Shown here piece by piece: positions 46,791 to 57,887 of a DNA stretch of 64,000 nucleotides. Numbering within the stretch: position 1 is the first letter of the stretch; the number at the start of each line of letters is the position of its first letter. The DNA is from Amorphophallus konjac (Eukaryota; Streptophyta; Magnoliopsida; Alismatales; Araceae), in NCBI GenBank assembly GCA_022559845.1, contig CM040121.1, forward strand, positions 511,542,566-511,606,565. Direction: 5' to 3'. The translations under genes were made by a program, and so were the position numbers. The notes beneath the pieces are model-generated. The model was given only the letters and a program-made list of their open reading frames with translations, did no database searches and was not told the origin of the DNA.

Positions 46791-48561
46791 CACAAAACAA
46801 ACAAAACAAAAAAAAATGATGAAAAGATAAAAACATCAAAAAAATATTGAAAACCACTAAAAATATGGAAAATTCAAAATGCCGATGCCTGGCAGTCACC
46901 ATGTAGTTAAGTCCCTGCATCTAACCTTCATGTTAGGATAGGACCCATTAAGGCTTGGTAGGCACCGAGTCTTGGTTTGCCAGAACCGTGGAGATCCCTG
47001 TCCGGCCACGTCGGCCTATGCTCGCTCGAAGGAAGCTAACATGTGCTCACTTATGTATTTTATTGAAAAAAGTCGGTAGCATCACCTACGGTGGGGCCCC
47101 ACCCAAAAGATCTCCGGAAGCTGTAATCTTTATTCCTTTCTCTTCGACCAAATGAGACAGTCGGCGCCCTTAAAACGCTGAGCATGAGAAATCGAAACTC
47201 AAACCCCAAAGGCAAGAGTAGGATCCATTTCCTCGAGCATCGATCAGAGCACGAGAAGAGGGCAGTGTCCCCGCAGGCATACAAAAAGGGAGCCCACAAA
47301 CGTCAAACGACTATATCTCCCTCACAAAAAGAAATACAAAATCAAAATCAAGAGAAAAGCCTGGTCGTGACCGTGCCTGTTGCGATAAACGGAACCCCTC
47401 AAAGCAAAAGTCTGAATCCACAAAAGGGGCCGTGGAATGTAAACGCTCGAGATTTGGTCCGAAGTTGTCCGAAAGGAAAGAGTTAATGGGCCCTTATTCA
47501 CTCGACGAGTTAACGGCTTTGCCGGTCCTCTCGGGAGGTTTATCCCCTACACTCTTCCTTCTCCCTCTAAAGATGAAGGTTCGATGGAGTTTCTGAAGGG
47601 TGAAAACTGCCTAGGGTCTGCGACCTTATTTTAATATACACATTTGGTTGCCTACTTTGAAAAGCAAAAGCTATCGCTGCGAAGGAGTCTCTGTGTTTCT
47701 GGCTGGTCAAGACCCCTGTTTACCGCCTTGATGTCTTCTTGTTTAACCTCGGGCTTAGGCCAATGCAAGCGCGTCACCTATGGGTGCGACGGCGTCTGAT
47801 TCCGGGTCAGCGTCGCGCGGTTGGTCGTTAGGGTTCCAGGGTGTTCCATCATATACCATCTAGAGTTGTGAGGAAACAGACCCGGGTCGGGCAAATCATT
47901 TACCTCGAACACCTTTTGGGTGAATCCCTGTGCTCGGAAGCGACTGGGAGCCTAAGCATGGCATGACGGTATTATCATCAGGGTAAGTCTTAGCCGGCGG
48001 GATCATCATTCGAGGGGTCTAGAGGCCTAAATCAACCTAGATGTGCACTTAGGATACCTGGGAGGTTAGTAAGAAATCCCTGTCTCACGTAGGTTAGGTG
48101 CCATTTGGGTGCTTGCCAGGCGTTAGCAAAAAAAAAAAAATTGAAATGATAAAAACAACAAAAAATGGAAAAGAGAAAATGTACATATTTGCAAACAAAA
48201 AAAATCTTTTTTATGATAAAACAAAAAAAATGCCAAATATAAAAAGAAAACAAATCAATTTTGCATGATTGCATTTGCGTGCAGCATCTCGCTTTTAATA
48301 CCGCTTGCATTCGTATGCTTGCGTGTCGCATTTATCATCACCACATCTTTCCCTCGCCTTCGTTGATAAAGGCTTGGCCCCTTGACCAGTTATCAAGGAC
48401 AGTCACAGTGACCATTTGCTTATTGAGCAAGGGGCCAAGTCAGAACAGAAATTCTGATTTGTTTGTTTCAGTGATGTATGCAGGGATTCAGGCAACAGAA
48501 GCAAAGGTGAAAACCAAACAAACCGAACCTTGTATTTTATTCCAAAAATAAAAAAATTACA
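46791..48561 (+). other. Tat-2 3' region, non-coding
   Basis: No convincing ORF on either strand between integrase and the antisense ORF. A-rich runs at 46790-46870 and 48126-48260. Minus-strand AATAAAAT at about 48537-48545 could be the poly(A) signal of the antisense ORF. No clear polypurine tract plus LTR start is seen. Confidence 0.5.
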
Positions 48562-49317
48562 TCAAGTTCCGCCCTCTCTCTCCGCATTACTCGTCCCACT
48601 ACTCTCCGGGCAAAATGCTCTCAAAGGTGCTACCCAACTACGAAAAGCGGTACTCCTACCGCTTTGTACTCCCCTTCCTATTCCCACACCCCGGCATTGA
48701 TCCACGGAAGCAGCAGAGAAGCTACCAACACGAAAGCCGCGCTCTCGTGCTCTTTGGTAGCGCTCCTCACCATCTCTTAGCCACTGTTCAGCAAGACCAA
48801 GGCTGATTCGGAGTTCGAATAGTTAGGCCTCCATGGCCCTTCGTTCCTCCCTTTCAGTCAATCTGTTGGCTCTTTCTCTCTCTGCGTCTCTCTCTCTCTG
48901 CCCGTTCTCTCTCACGGTCTTCCCTCTCCAACTGGAGAGTGATCCTCAGTTCCATAGCATCCCTGGAAGAGTCGTCATCAGGATGACGTCGCAGTTCTCT
49001 CTCCAGTTCTGCTATCCTAGCCTCCTTCTGCGCAGCTTGGGCAAGCGCTTCTTTCGTCTCCTTTTCCTGCCGAGTGTACCATCTTAGATACGCGATAAGG
49101 CGTAAACAAAGAGAACTCAACACTGAAACTTTTACCTGTATACGGAGCATCCCTTCTGCCTCCGCAGCACGCTGCGTGGCATGAGCAAGTTGCTCATGAA
49201 GCAAGTCAAGTTCTGAGGTGGGAATCCACAAGCTGGAAGAGGCACCACCTACTCCCATCTCTGGGGAAGCCGCGCCAATCTGGGCATGCTACGACCGCGT
49301 GAATTAGCAGCCAACAT
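48562..49317 (-). pseudogene. Antisense coiled-coil ORF of Tat-2
   Basis: Minus-strand gene opposite to gag-pol, downstream of integrase. It begins at the ATG at 49317 (MLAANSRGRSMPRLARLP), frameshifts near 49255 into GGASSSLWIPTSELDLLHEQL, then a 69-bp stretch bounded by GT (49135) and AG (49067) reads through as non-protein-like sequence and is probably an intron. A long helical EKE/RELERE/RERRRER coiled coil follows, a frame change near 48850, one stop near 48820, and a conserved-looking tail RERGFRVGSFSAASVDQ ending at 48562. Extra ORFs, some antisense, are known downstream of pol in Tat elements such as Grande and Retand. Its role is unknown; family membership is inferred from position. 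Confidence 0.55.
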
Positions 49318-50734
49318 CTGGAATCTGGGGTTTTAATTAGGAACGCACTTGGTGAGGACACGCGGCGCATTACTCGACGGAGCACACGGAGCACGCCAGC
49401 ATCCCTTTGGCTCGACGATCACTTGGCGGACTAGCGGAATTATCTTTAGTTATTTTATGCTTTAGGCCATGCTGGGCCTTGGTGTAGTCCCTGCGTGGAC
49501 ACTTTTATTATTATTGTGGACCTTTGTAGGCCAATTGGGGCCAATTAGGCTTCCATTGGGCGATGTTAGGCTTATTAGTTAGGCAAAAAGGTTAGTGGGC
49601 CACCTTGTGGTCCACCCTTCTTGGCCCATTTGGGCTGTCCACCATCCCACATGAGTGGCCCATTGGGATTTGCGCCCCCCCCTTATGGGCTAGGGTTTGG
49701 GTGCCCCTCTCATCTCCTCCAAGAGGAGGAGGTGGCAGCCGCCCCACTCCTACTTTCTAGGAGTGGAGTGTGCGGCCCCCTCCTTGGTTATAGGAAGATG
49801 GGCACGCCCCCCCCCTTTTCCCCCTTCCCCATCCGACCACCCTCCTTCCTTTGGCCGCCCCCCTTCCCCAATTCCCTCCTAGATTCTAGGAAGCCTTGCG
49901 CACCCCCCCTTTTCCATGCCATGTGCGCACCCCTCTCCTTTCCCTCTTGGCTAGGGTTTCAACCCTAGCATTCCCCCTCCCCATATAAAACATCTCATGT
50001 ATTTTCTTTGAAAGATTATTGAATGAATTGAAAAGAAAATTGGCTGAAGGTGGCTGCGCCCCCCTCCTCTGTTCCTCCTTGCTCCTGCGACGGGAGCAAG
50101 CTCGGGGTGTGACTCCCCATCCCTTGGTGCGACGCCGAGGGCCCCTTTCTCTTCTATCCCTTCTCAAGTTCAAGTTCGGTGAGTCCGGATCTCTCCTCCA
50201 AGGGCAACGACGGCCACCCCCTGCTCGTGGAGACTTTGGGTGACCAACCCATTTCTTGGTGATTCTTCTGCGAGTCGCCAACGCGTGCGAGGTGGTCTCG
50301 CCTCGTTTGGAGATTGGCACCGCCCGTGGCATTTTTCTTCGTGAGCTCGCGCCGGACACCCTCTCTCTGCCAGCCAGGTTCTGTCCGCCCCCTTGCGAAA
50401 ATTCCACGGGGCTGACAGCTGCGAGTTTGGATGTGGGATCTTCACCGGTCGTACCTCTCTTCGTCCTCTTTCCAACGCCGCCGACCTCGCCTCGTTCCGA
50501 CGTCCGAGCTGTTTGTGGCATCCGTTCCCGTGAGGTCGCGCTGGTCTGCCCTGTCCACCCGGCGCCAGGATCACCCGCGGATTCCAGAGCTTGCTGCTCT
50601 CAGCCACGACCAGATCTGACCGAGCCCTTCGGTCGGGATCTGCTGCCGGCTGTCCTCAACGTCCTCCCACAAGCGGGACCTCCTTCGCCTTCCGGAGCAG
50701 CATTTTCTTCATTTTCTCCCTCAGCTGTGCAGTT
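49318..50734 (+). repeat. Tat-2 right LTR, divergent part (boundary uncertain)
   Basis: GC-rich, C-run-rich sequence without similarity to U3 of the 5' LTR: no six-palindrome block and no TGTAGACACGCC start. A possible start is TGTAGTCCC at 49483 and a possible promoter CCATATAAAAC at about 49981. Open frames here (for example 50256-51083) cross the LTR end into Tekay-B and are not genes. Confidence 0.35.
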
Positions 50735-50984
50735 TAACCCCCATATCTTGCTTCATTTTCTTCATTTTCTTCATTTTCGGTCGGATCCGCGGCGAGTCAC
50801 TTCCCGCTATGGCCGTTTAACCCCCATATCTTGCTATATTACATTTGTCCCGCTCGTCCCGCCGGAGCAATCTCCCGTGGTGGCCCCTTCTCTTTTCTCT
50901 TATTTCTGTGTTGCAGCAAACAAAAAGAGGAGCCCGCGCGCTCCGAGTCCTCTCCGCTCCCCAAACCGCGTGACGTCGCTCACA
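50735..50984 (+). repeat. Tat-2 right LTR, terminal part
   Basis: Matches 37880-38086 of the 5' LTR nearly base for base from GGCGAGTCACTTCCCGCTAT to GCTCACA. Followed by TSD GTACC. Confidence 0.92.
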
Positions 50985-50989
50985 GTACC

Positions 50990-52777
50990 CTTACTATTCT
51001 TTCTAAACCAGTATTTGTACTTTTCGACACTGGAGCTACTCATTCATTTATATCTCAAAAATTTGCTAAGGCTTTATATGTGAAACTGGTATTATTGGAT
51101 TCTCATCTTGTGATATCAACCCCTATTGGTTCGGGGTTAGAGATTAAATATTATTACCCCTCTAGTGAAGTCTTGATTAATGATTGTAACTTATTGGATG
51201 ATTTGGTATGCATGAAGATGAAAGATTATGATGTGATCCTAGGAGCGGATTGGTTAGCTAGACCTGGAGCTAGTGTTCATTGTAAATCAGAAGTAGTGTC
51301 TTTTCTTTGATGCCCTGAGCTTTTCTTTTTCGACTCTAGGCAATCTAGGTCCCTGCAACTTATTTCGACACTCCGAGTGAACAAGTCGTTGAGGAGAGGG
51401 TGTCAGGCATTCTTGGCCTTGGTCTCTTTGACCGATAAGAAGGAAGTGGAGTTGAAGGACATCTCGGTTGTTCGAGATTTTTCTGAAGAATTGCCAGGTC
51501 TTCCTCCTGAGAGGGTGGTGATTTTCTCTATTGATTTAGTTCCTGGCGCTTCACCTCTTTCTAAAGCTCAGTATCGTATGTCCCCTGCTGAGTTAAGAGA
51601 ATTGAAGGAGTAGTTGTTGGAATTGCTAGAAAAAGGGTTTATTCGTCCGAGTACTTCCCCATGGGGTGCCCCTGTGCTTTTCGTAAGAAAGAAGGATGGT
51701 TCATTGAGACTGTGTATTGATTATTTCCAGTTGAACCAACTCACTATTAAGAAAAAGTACCCGTTACCGAGGATCGATGAGCTGTTTGATCAGATATCTG
51801 GAGCCCAATTTTTCTTAAAAATCGATCTCAGATCGGGGTATCACTAGTTAAGAATCAAGGATGAGGATATTTATAAGACGGTGTTCCACAGTAGGTATGG
51901 GCACTTTGAATTTGTTGTAATGCCATTTGGACTAACAAATGCTCCTACATCTAATGAATAGTGTGTTTCGACCCTACTTAGATCAATGGGTTGTAGTATT
52001 TATTGATGATATTCTTATATACTCCTAGAGTAAGGAGGAGCATGAGGAGCACTTGAAGATGGCATTGCAGATACTAAGGGATCATCAGTTATACGTCAAG
52101 TTTAATAAGTGTAAGTTTTGGCTGCAAGAAGTGTCTTTTCTGGGGCATATTATTTCCAAAGATGGAATTTTGGTTGACCCTTCTAAAGTAGAGGCGGTAC
52201 GTAATTGGGAAAGGCCTATAAATGTAACTGAGATCAGGAGTTTCTTACGCCTAGCTGGTTACTATCGGAGTTTCATTAAGGATTTCTCCAAGATTGCAGT
52301 ACCCTTGTCTAGATTAACTCGTAAGGAGAATCAATTCGAGTGGCCGGAAGAGTGTGAGAAAAGTTTCCAAACTTTGAATGAGTATTTGACCACTGCCCCG
52401 GTGTTGGCTTTGCCATCCGGAGAAGGTGGTTTTGAAGTATATACCAATGCATCAGGAATCGGCTTAGGTTGTGTATTGATGCAAAGAGGGAAAGTGATAG
52501 CTTATTCTTCCGGGCAGTTGAGGAAGCACAAAGAGAATTACCCTGTTCATGACCTGGAGCTAGCAGCATTGGTGTTTGCTCTGAAGATTTGGAGACATTA
52601 CCTATATGGAGAAACCTTCACCATGTACTCTGATCATAAGAGCCTAAAATATTTATTTTCTCAGAAGGAGTTGAATATGAGGCAGAGAAGGTGGCTAGAG
52701 TACTTAAAGGATTTCAACTTCTCTATTGAATATCATCCTGGAAAGGGGAATGTTATGGCTGATGCTTTGAGCAGGTA
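50990..52777 (+). pseudogene. pol (PR-RT-RH): Tekay-B protease, reverse transcriptase and RNase H
   Basis: Continues the gag frame after Tat-2. Protease VFVLFDTGATHSFIS (DTGA) and [66 protein letters not shown], then a small deletion and frameshift near 51950, and the catalytic FIDD at 51999-52010. RNase H to MADALSR at 52777; its first motif reads VYTNAS where YTDAS is expected, so a catalytic Asp became Asn (one G-to-A). Stops at 51308, 51611, 51845, 52025 and 52777; those at 51611 and 51845 fit CAG to TAG. Confidence 0.92.
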
Positions 52778-52820
52778 GCTGATGGCCAGATTAGCAAGTT
52801 TGATGCTTCAAGAATGAAGG

Positions 52821-53029
52821 TTGTTAGAGCAGTTTGCAAGCTTAGATCTTAAGGTCACAGAGAAGGAAGATCGGGTTATGATTGCTCACGTCCAGCTTCA
52901 TTCAGAGTTGTTGGCAGAGATTACGCAACTGCAGGTTAATGACCCATTGCTAGTAGAAATTAAAGAACAGATGGCTAGTCGACCAGACTTTGTATTGGCC
53001 GATGACGATAGATTGTTGTTCCATGGTAG
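52821..53029 (+). pseudogene. pol (IN): Tekay-B linker and start of integrase, 5' piece
   Basis: EQFASLDLKVTE...DPLLVEIKEQMASRPDF...DRLLFHG, the region between RNase H and the integrase zinc finger. Cut by the Copia-B LTR at 53030; continues in frame at 55591. Confidence 0.85.
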
Positions 53030-53060
53030 TGTTGAATACGTGTGCACCTTGATTACTGTT

Positions 53061-53267
53061 ATGGTTTTGATGATAGCAACTACTATAAGTCACACTATGG
53101 TGCATCTATTTAAACAATCAGTCATTTCATCGAACATGTTGTGTGCATGAGCAGTGCATGGTTTTGATAGCAAATACTAAGTCACACTGTGTTTGCATAT
53201 GACGTCATTGTGCATCTGTTTAAACAGTTAGTCATTTCATCGAACAGGTTGTGTGCATGAGCAATGC
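53061..53267 (+). repeat. Tandem duplication of about 100-110 bp in Copia-B LTR
   Basis: Two copies (53061-53157, 53158-53267) share TGGTTTTGAT, AAGTCACACT, GTGCATCTRTTTAAACA, CATTTCATCGAACA and GTTGTGTGCATGAGCA. Confidence 0.8.
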
Positions 53268-53343
53268 ATCAGTGCATACCATTGTTCATATCTTGCATTG
53301 GTTCATTCATATAGTTGGTGCATCTCTTATGCTGCTACACATA

Positions 53344-53895
53344 AAGTCTGTACATTTCACTGTTCGCATCGATGCATTGTTTGTCATTCGCATATCAAAG
53401 TCTATACATCCATTAACAAGTCTATACATTGGTTGCATAGCTTGCCATGCAAAGTCTATACATTCTCCATGCATCTTCATTAACAAGTCTATACATTGGT
53501 TGCATAGCTTGCCATGCAAAGTCTATACATCCTGCAACTCAAGTCTATACATCATCCTGTTACAGGCACATCAAGTCTATACATCCATCAGTTCAGTGCA
53601 CATCAAGTCTATACAGCAGCAAGTCTATACAGCCAGCCAACAAGTCTATACAGCCAGCCAGCAAGTCTATACAGCCAGCAAGTCTATACATCAGCAAGTC
53701 TATACATTCGGCAGCACAAAGTCTGTACGTTGGCTGCTAGCACAAACTCAAAGTCTGTACGTTGGCTGCTAGCACAAACTCAAAGTCTATACGTTGGCTG
53801 CTAGCACAAACTCAAAGTCTATACATTGTCTGGTTGAAGTCTGTACAATGTATAGTTGCTCCAACACAGTTGCTCCAACATAAAGTCTGTGCATA
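53344..53895 (+). repeat. AAGTCTATACA motif array in Copia-B LTR
   Basis: About twenty copies of AAGTCTRTACA at uneven spacing, densest at 53600-53710 where separators are CAGC or CAGCCAGC. Some sit in larger duplicated blocks, such as GTTGGCTGCTAGCACAAACTC repeated three times. In U3, 600-1100 bp upstream of the TATA. Confidence 0.88.
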
Positions 53896-54157
53896 GTCAG
53901 TGCATTCGGTTGATTCATGGCAAAGTGAAAGCCATATGATCGCGTCCAAGCCTTGATGCAAATCTCTTCCACAAGCTTCATTCAAATAGCCAAGGTCACT
54001 GCACAAGATGAGAGTCCAAAGAAAAAGATTCAGTTGGTACCTTCTAGACCAACAAGGATGAAGTTACAGACATGAACGGGCTGCTAATGGACTCAAGCGA
54101 CTGAGTTGGAGGGCTGACAAATCGACCCGGACTGAACTGGGGGGCTGCCCAGCTGGC

Positions 54158-54330
54158 GGTCGACCGTCTGCACAGGGGCGGTTGACCACCCCAGCCAGCA
54201 GACTCCCGTCTACAGTTCTGTCAGCTGCAGGTTGACCGCCAGCCAGTAGCGGTCGACCGAAAATCCCAGGGACCACCCGTTTGCAGATTTCTCAGTAGAG
54301 GTCGACCGCCAGAAGCTGTAGGTCGACCGC
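54158..54330 (+). repeat. Paired GGTCGACC palindromes, Copia-B LTR
   Basis: Cores GG(T)(C/T)GACC at 54158/54180, 54230/54251 and 54300/54321: spacing 22, 21, 21 bp; pair period 72 and 70 bp. Same plan as in Copia-A, although the surrounding LTR sequence is unlike. Ends about 140 bp upstream of the TATA. Confidence 0.85.
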
Positions 54331-54472
54331 CAGCCCCGAGCCATCAATTGTTGACTTTTGTTTTCCACTTCGAAAAGGGCCATTCAACATGGATTTGTTT
54401 AATCCAAAAGTCACCTAATCACCCATGATTTGTGGATTTAGTCTGGGGCTTATCTATAGACCATTCAAAGTC

Positions 54473-54479
54473 TATAAAA
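54473..54479 (+). promoter_or_regulatory. Probable TATA box of Copia-B LTR
   Basis: TATAAAA in AAGTCTATAAAACC. Confidence 0.55.
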
Positions 54480-55590
54480 CCAATACAAGAGGGTTAGAAA
54501 CCCTAGTTGATGTAGTTGATGAAGTGAATCAAAGAGAGCTCAAGGGAGGCCATTTCAAGGGTACTGTAGCACCTGCGTGAACAATACTTCGGGCTGGAGT
54601 TCTTCATCCTTCCAAGGTGATTCAAGCTCAGATCTGAAGCCAAGCAACCTCCAAGCAAGTAAGAAGCATTCAAGGCTCTCAAAGGTGATCAAAGCTACAT
54701 CCATACACCTCTTCATCAACTCAAGGAGATTCAAGAAAAGATCAAGCTACATCCAATATTCTTCTTCATCAACTCAAGGAGATTCAAAGGAAAGATCAAG
54801 CTACATCCTATATCTGCTCCATCAACTCAAAAGGATCAAAGGAAGATCAAATCCTCAACAGATTCAAGATCCAACAATCTCAGATAAGATCTAATTCATT
54901 CTAGCATATCTTCATATCTTGTTTGAGCATTTTCATCTTGTTTCTTTCTTAATTTTATTCAATCTATTGAAACTGAAGATCATCCCTACCGGTGGTTAGT
55001 AGGAAGGCAATCGAGAGTTCTCTGATCTGCGGTGTGGTCGTCCCTGTCGGCTTTGTGTGTAGGAAGATAGAAAGAGGGTTTTCTCTGTTCTGTGGTTTGG
55101 GGCGTGTCCCCGGTCAAGCTGTGAGTCAGCAAGGAAGCCTCACCGGATTTTGGTGAGGGGTGGATGTAGGTTACGGGGTTGCAACCAAACCACCTTAAAA
55201 ATCCCTGTGTTGTGGGTTGTTCTTCGTGTGTGATTGCTCTATCTCTTCTACCCCCATTCACAGGTTCATGTGCTTTCAAACTTGGTTATCTTATTTTATA
55301 CACTCAAGCTCTCATAATTGCATCTTGGTTGATCACCACTGCATTCACACACATATGAACTTTGAGTGATCAATATAGCACACACACACGTACGGTTGTT
55401 GCAAGCTATTGCATGCTCTGTGCCACTCTACTTAATTCCGCTGTGCATTGTGTCTAAGTGATTCATTCACTTTATAGGAGTGGTTCATGCTTCCGATAGT
55501 TAAGAGTTTTAAATAGGCCAAAGCTCTTGATAGGATCTATTCAACCCCCCCTTCTAGATCCGTTTACACCACGCGGGACCCAACAGGTAG

Positions 55591-56602
55591 GACTTGTGTC
55601 CCTGATTCTGCGGAAGTGAAGAAAAAGATTCTCGAGGAAGCCCATAGGTCCAAGTATACAATTCATCCAGGACCCACAAAGATGTATCGAGATTTGAAGA
55701 GGAACTTTTGGTGGCCGAACATGAAAAGAGAAGTGACCAAATTTGTAAGCAGATGCTTAGTATGTCAGCAAGTCAAGGCCGAATATTTTAGGCCTGCTGG
55801 GAAGTTAAAACCTCTCGAAATACCACAATGGAAGTGGGAGAGTGTCGGCATGAATTTTATCATGGGCTTACCTAGAACTCATAGCAGTTTTGATGCAATT
55901 TGGGTGGTTGTTGATCGTTTAACTAAGTTCGCGCACTTTTTGCCTATTAAATCTAAGTGGACGGTGGATGTTTTGGCTGCCCTATATATGAAGGAAATAG
56001 TGAGATTGCACGAAATTCCTGTATCCATCATATCTGACAAAGACCCCAGGTTTACCTCTCACTTTTGGAAAGGTCTACAAGCATCATTGGGAACTCGTCT
56101 GAACTTCAGTACTACTGTTCATCCTCAGATGGACAGACAAACTGAGAGGACTAATCAGATTGTTGAAGACATGTTGAGGGCCTGCATGATCGACTTTGGA
56201 GGTAGTTGGCATGAACATTTGCCTCTGATCGAATTTACCTACAACAACAGTTACCAGTCCAACATACAGATGGCACCATTTGAGGCTTTCTATGGCAGAA
56301 GCTGTAGAACCCCTCTTTGTTGGGAAGAGATCGGTAAGAAGCAATGGCTCAGACCAGATCTTGTTTCAGAGTCATCCAAGAATATTCAAGTCAGTAGAAA
56401 CCGTTTGAAGATTGTTCAATCCAGGCAGAAGAGCTATGCTGATAACAGAAGAAGAGATTTGGAGTTTCAAGTTGGTGAGCATGTGTTTCTGAAAGTTTCA
56501 CCTTCAAGAGGAATTCAAAGATTTGGAATCCAAGGCAAGTTGAGCCCGAGGTTTGTTGGCCCGTTCAAAATTTTGGAAAGGGGTAGGCGAAGTTGCCTAT
56601 AG
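55591..56602 (+). pseudogene. pol (IN): Tekay-B integrase
   Basis: Zinc finger with EEAHRSKYTIHPGPTKMYRDL and CLVCQQVKAEY, core with SVGMNFIMGLP, IISDKDPRFTS and QTERTNQIVED. The first catalytic position, normally Asp in MDF, is Asn (MNF; one G-to-A), so integrase would be inactive even without stops. YNNSYQSNIQMAPFEAFYGR follows. A one-base shift near 56585 moves the frame into the tail. Confidence 0.92.
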
Positions 56603-57077
56603 GCTGGCATTACCACCTCAGTTATTGGGCATTCACAATGTCTTCCACATGTCTATGCTACGGAAGTATGTATACGACCCTTCGCATATCATCCAACATA
56701 CAGACTTGGAATTGAAGGAGGATTTATCCTACGAAGAGATGCCTGTCAAGATTTTAGACTTCAAACAGCAGCAACTCAGGAATCGATTCATTCCGATAGT
56801 CAAGATCCAGTGGAGTCGGCGTGGAACTGAAGAAGCCACGTGGGAATCCGAAGAAGCAATTAGAAAGCTGTATCCCGATTTGTTCCAAGGTGGGTATTCG
56901 TTAGTCAGATTCGATGAATTTGGAGGACCAAATTCCTTAAGTGGGGGAGGGTGTAGCATCCTGAATTTTATACCGAATATCACAATATTATTTTATTATA
57001 TTACTATTTTATGCTTGGCTCAGATTTTTAATTTTAATAAAAATAATAAAAAATATGAATCTTGTGTAAAACGTTAA
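56580..57077 (+). pseudogene. pol (CHD): Tekay-B integrase tail with chromodomain, running into the 3' LTR
   Basis: VGEVAYRLALPPQLLGIHNVFHMSML, then the chromodomain-like segment FIPIVKIQWSRRGTEEATWESEE that targets chromatin marks in chromoviruses. The frame has no stop before the LTR at 56952 and continues 125 bp inside it to 57077. Whether this overlap is ancestral or due to a lost stop cannot be told from one copy. Confidence 0.85.
56938..56951 (+). other. Tekay-B polypurine tract
   Basis: AAGTGGGGGAGGG directly before the 3' LTR. Confidence 0.88.
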
Positions 57078-57887
57078 TCCCAACAACTTTGTCTCAAGAA
57101 TCGAGCCCAAAAAAATTGGATGAGGCCCAATTTCAAAATTTAGGCTAAAAATTGTAGCTTTATAAAGAACAACCTAAAACCGCTAAATTGGACCTTAATT
57201 CTTGCCCTAATGGGCTCTAATCGAAGCCTAACCCTGGCCCAACCCTTGTTGACCGATTCTTCTTCGAAAACCCTAACCCTAGACGCCTCAATTTGGCGCG
57301 GCGGCGGCGGATTTGATCTATCCCAAATTTCTCTCTATTTTTCACTCTTTGGACTCTTGGGTCGAATTCGATCTCTAGAGGCTTCAGTTGGGTCTATAAA
57401 TAGAGGGCTTCGACCGCTGGTAACCCTCATTTGATCGTTTGGCAGGCGACGTGATTGATCGTGGCCGGACCTGGGCGAATTTGGGCGTTCGGTGGCGGTG
57501 TGTTTTAGGGTTCTGGCGACCTTTTCTCTTCCTCCTTTCATCGACTAAAGGTAGGTTTCTCTCAGGCTAAACATTAACAAAAACATGTCATCTTGTAGAT
57601 CTCAAAGTAAGCTTTCTATTGAACCTATTTTGCCCAATTTCTATTGACCATAACGATCGTATTTGTCATTCTAACCAAGGGTATCGTACCCCTTCGTTCT
57701 TAGTTACTTCTATTTAAGATCGTGATCGCCTTAATTAGATTCTAATTAAAATATACCATGCTATTCTACTTCTAAAGCTCTATCAAATGATCATAGTTTG
57801 CCCAAATTTTGTTTATTGTATCACTTGTATTTGAGGTTTTACTGAAAGACTGTCGGGGTTCGTCGTCGGCATATCTCGGTATTTGAA

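Larger units (their letters stand above)
36046..50984 (+). mobile_element. Tat-2: Ty3/gypsy Tat retrotransposon with unequal LTRs
   Basis: Flanked by TSD GTACC (36041-36045 and 50985-50989). Ends TGTAGACACGCC and GCTCACA. 5' LTR 36046-38086, primer site, leader with two-hairpin module, gag-protease, RT, RNase H, second (archaeal-type) RNase H, integrase, long 3' region with an antisense ORF, then a right end that matches the 5' LTR over only its last 200-250 bp. The dual RNase H is diagnostic for Tat. Confidence 0.93.
53030..55585 (+). mobile_element. Copia-B solo LTR (SIRE-like)
   Basis: TGTTGAATACG...GGGACCCAACA, 2556 bp, TSD GGTAG at 53025-53029 and 55586-55590. The last 968 bp match 60015-60984, which is followed by a primer site and copia gag, so this is an LTR of that family. 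Contains a 110-bp duplication, the AAGTCTATACA array, three GGTCGACC pairs and a TATA. Confidence 0.94.

Noticed and set aside
50256..51083. 275-codon plus-strand ORF
   Set aside because: Crosses the Tat-2 LTR end and TSD into Tekay-B; C-rich LTR sequence, no motif.
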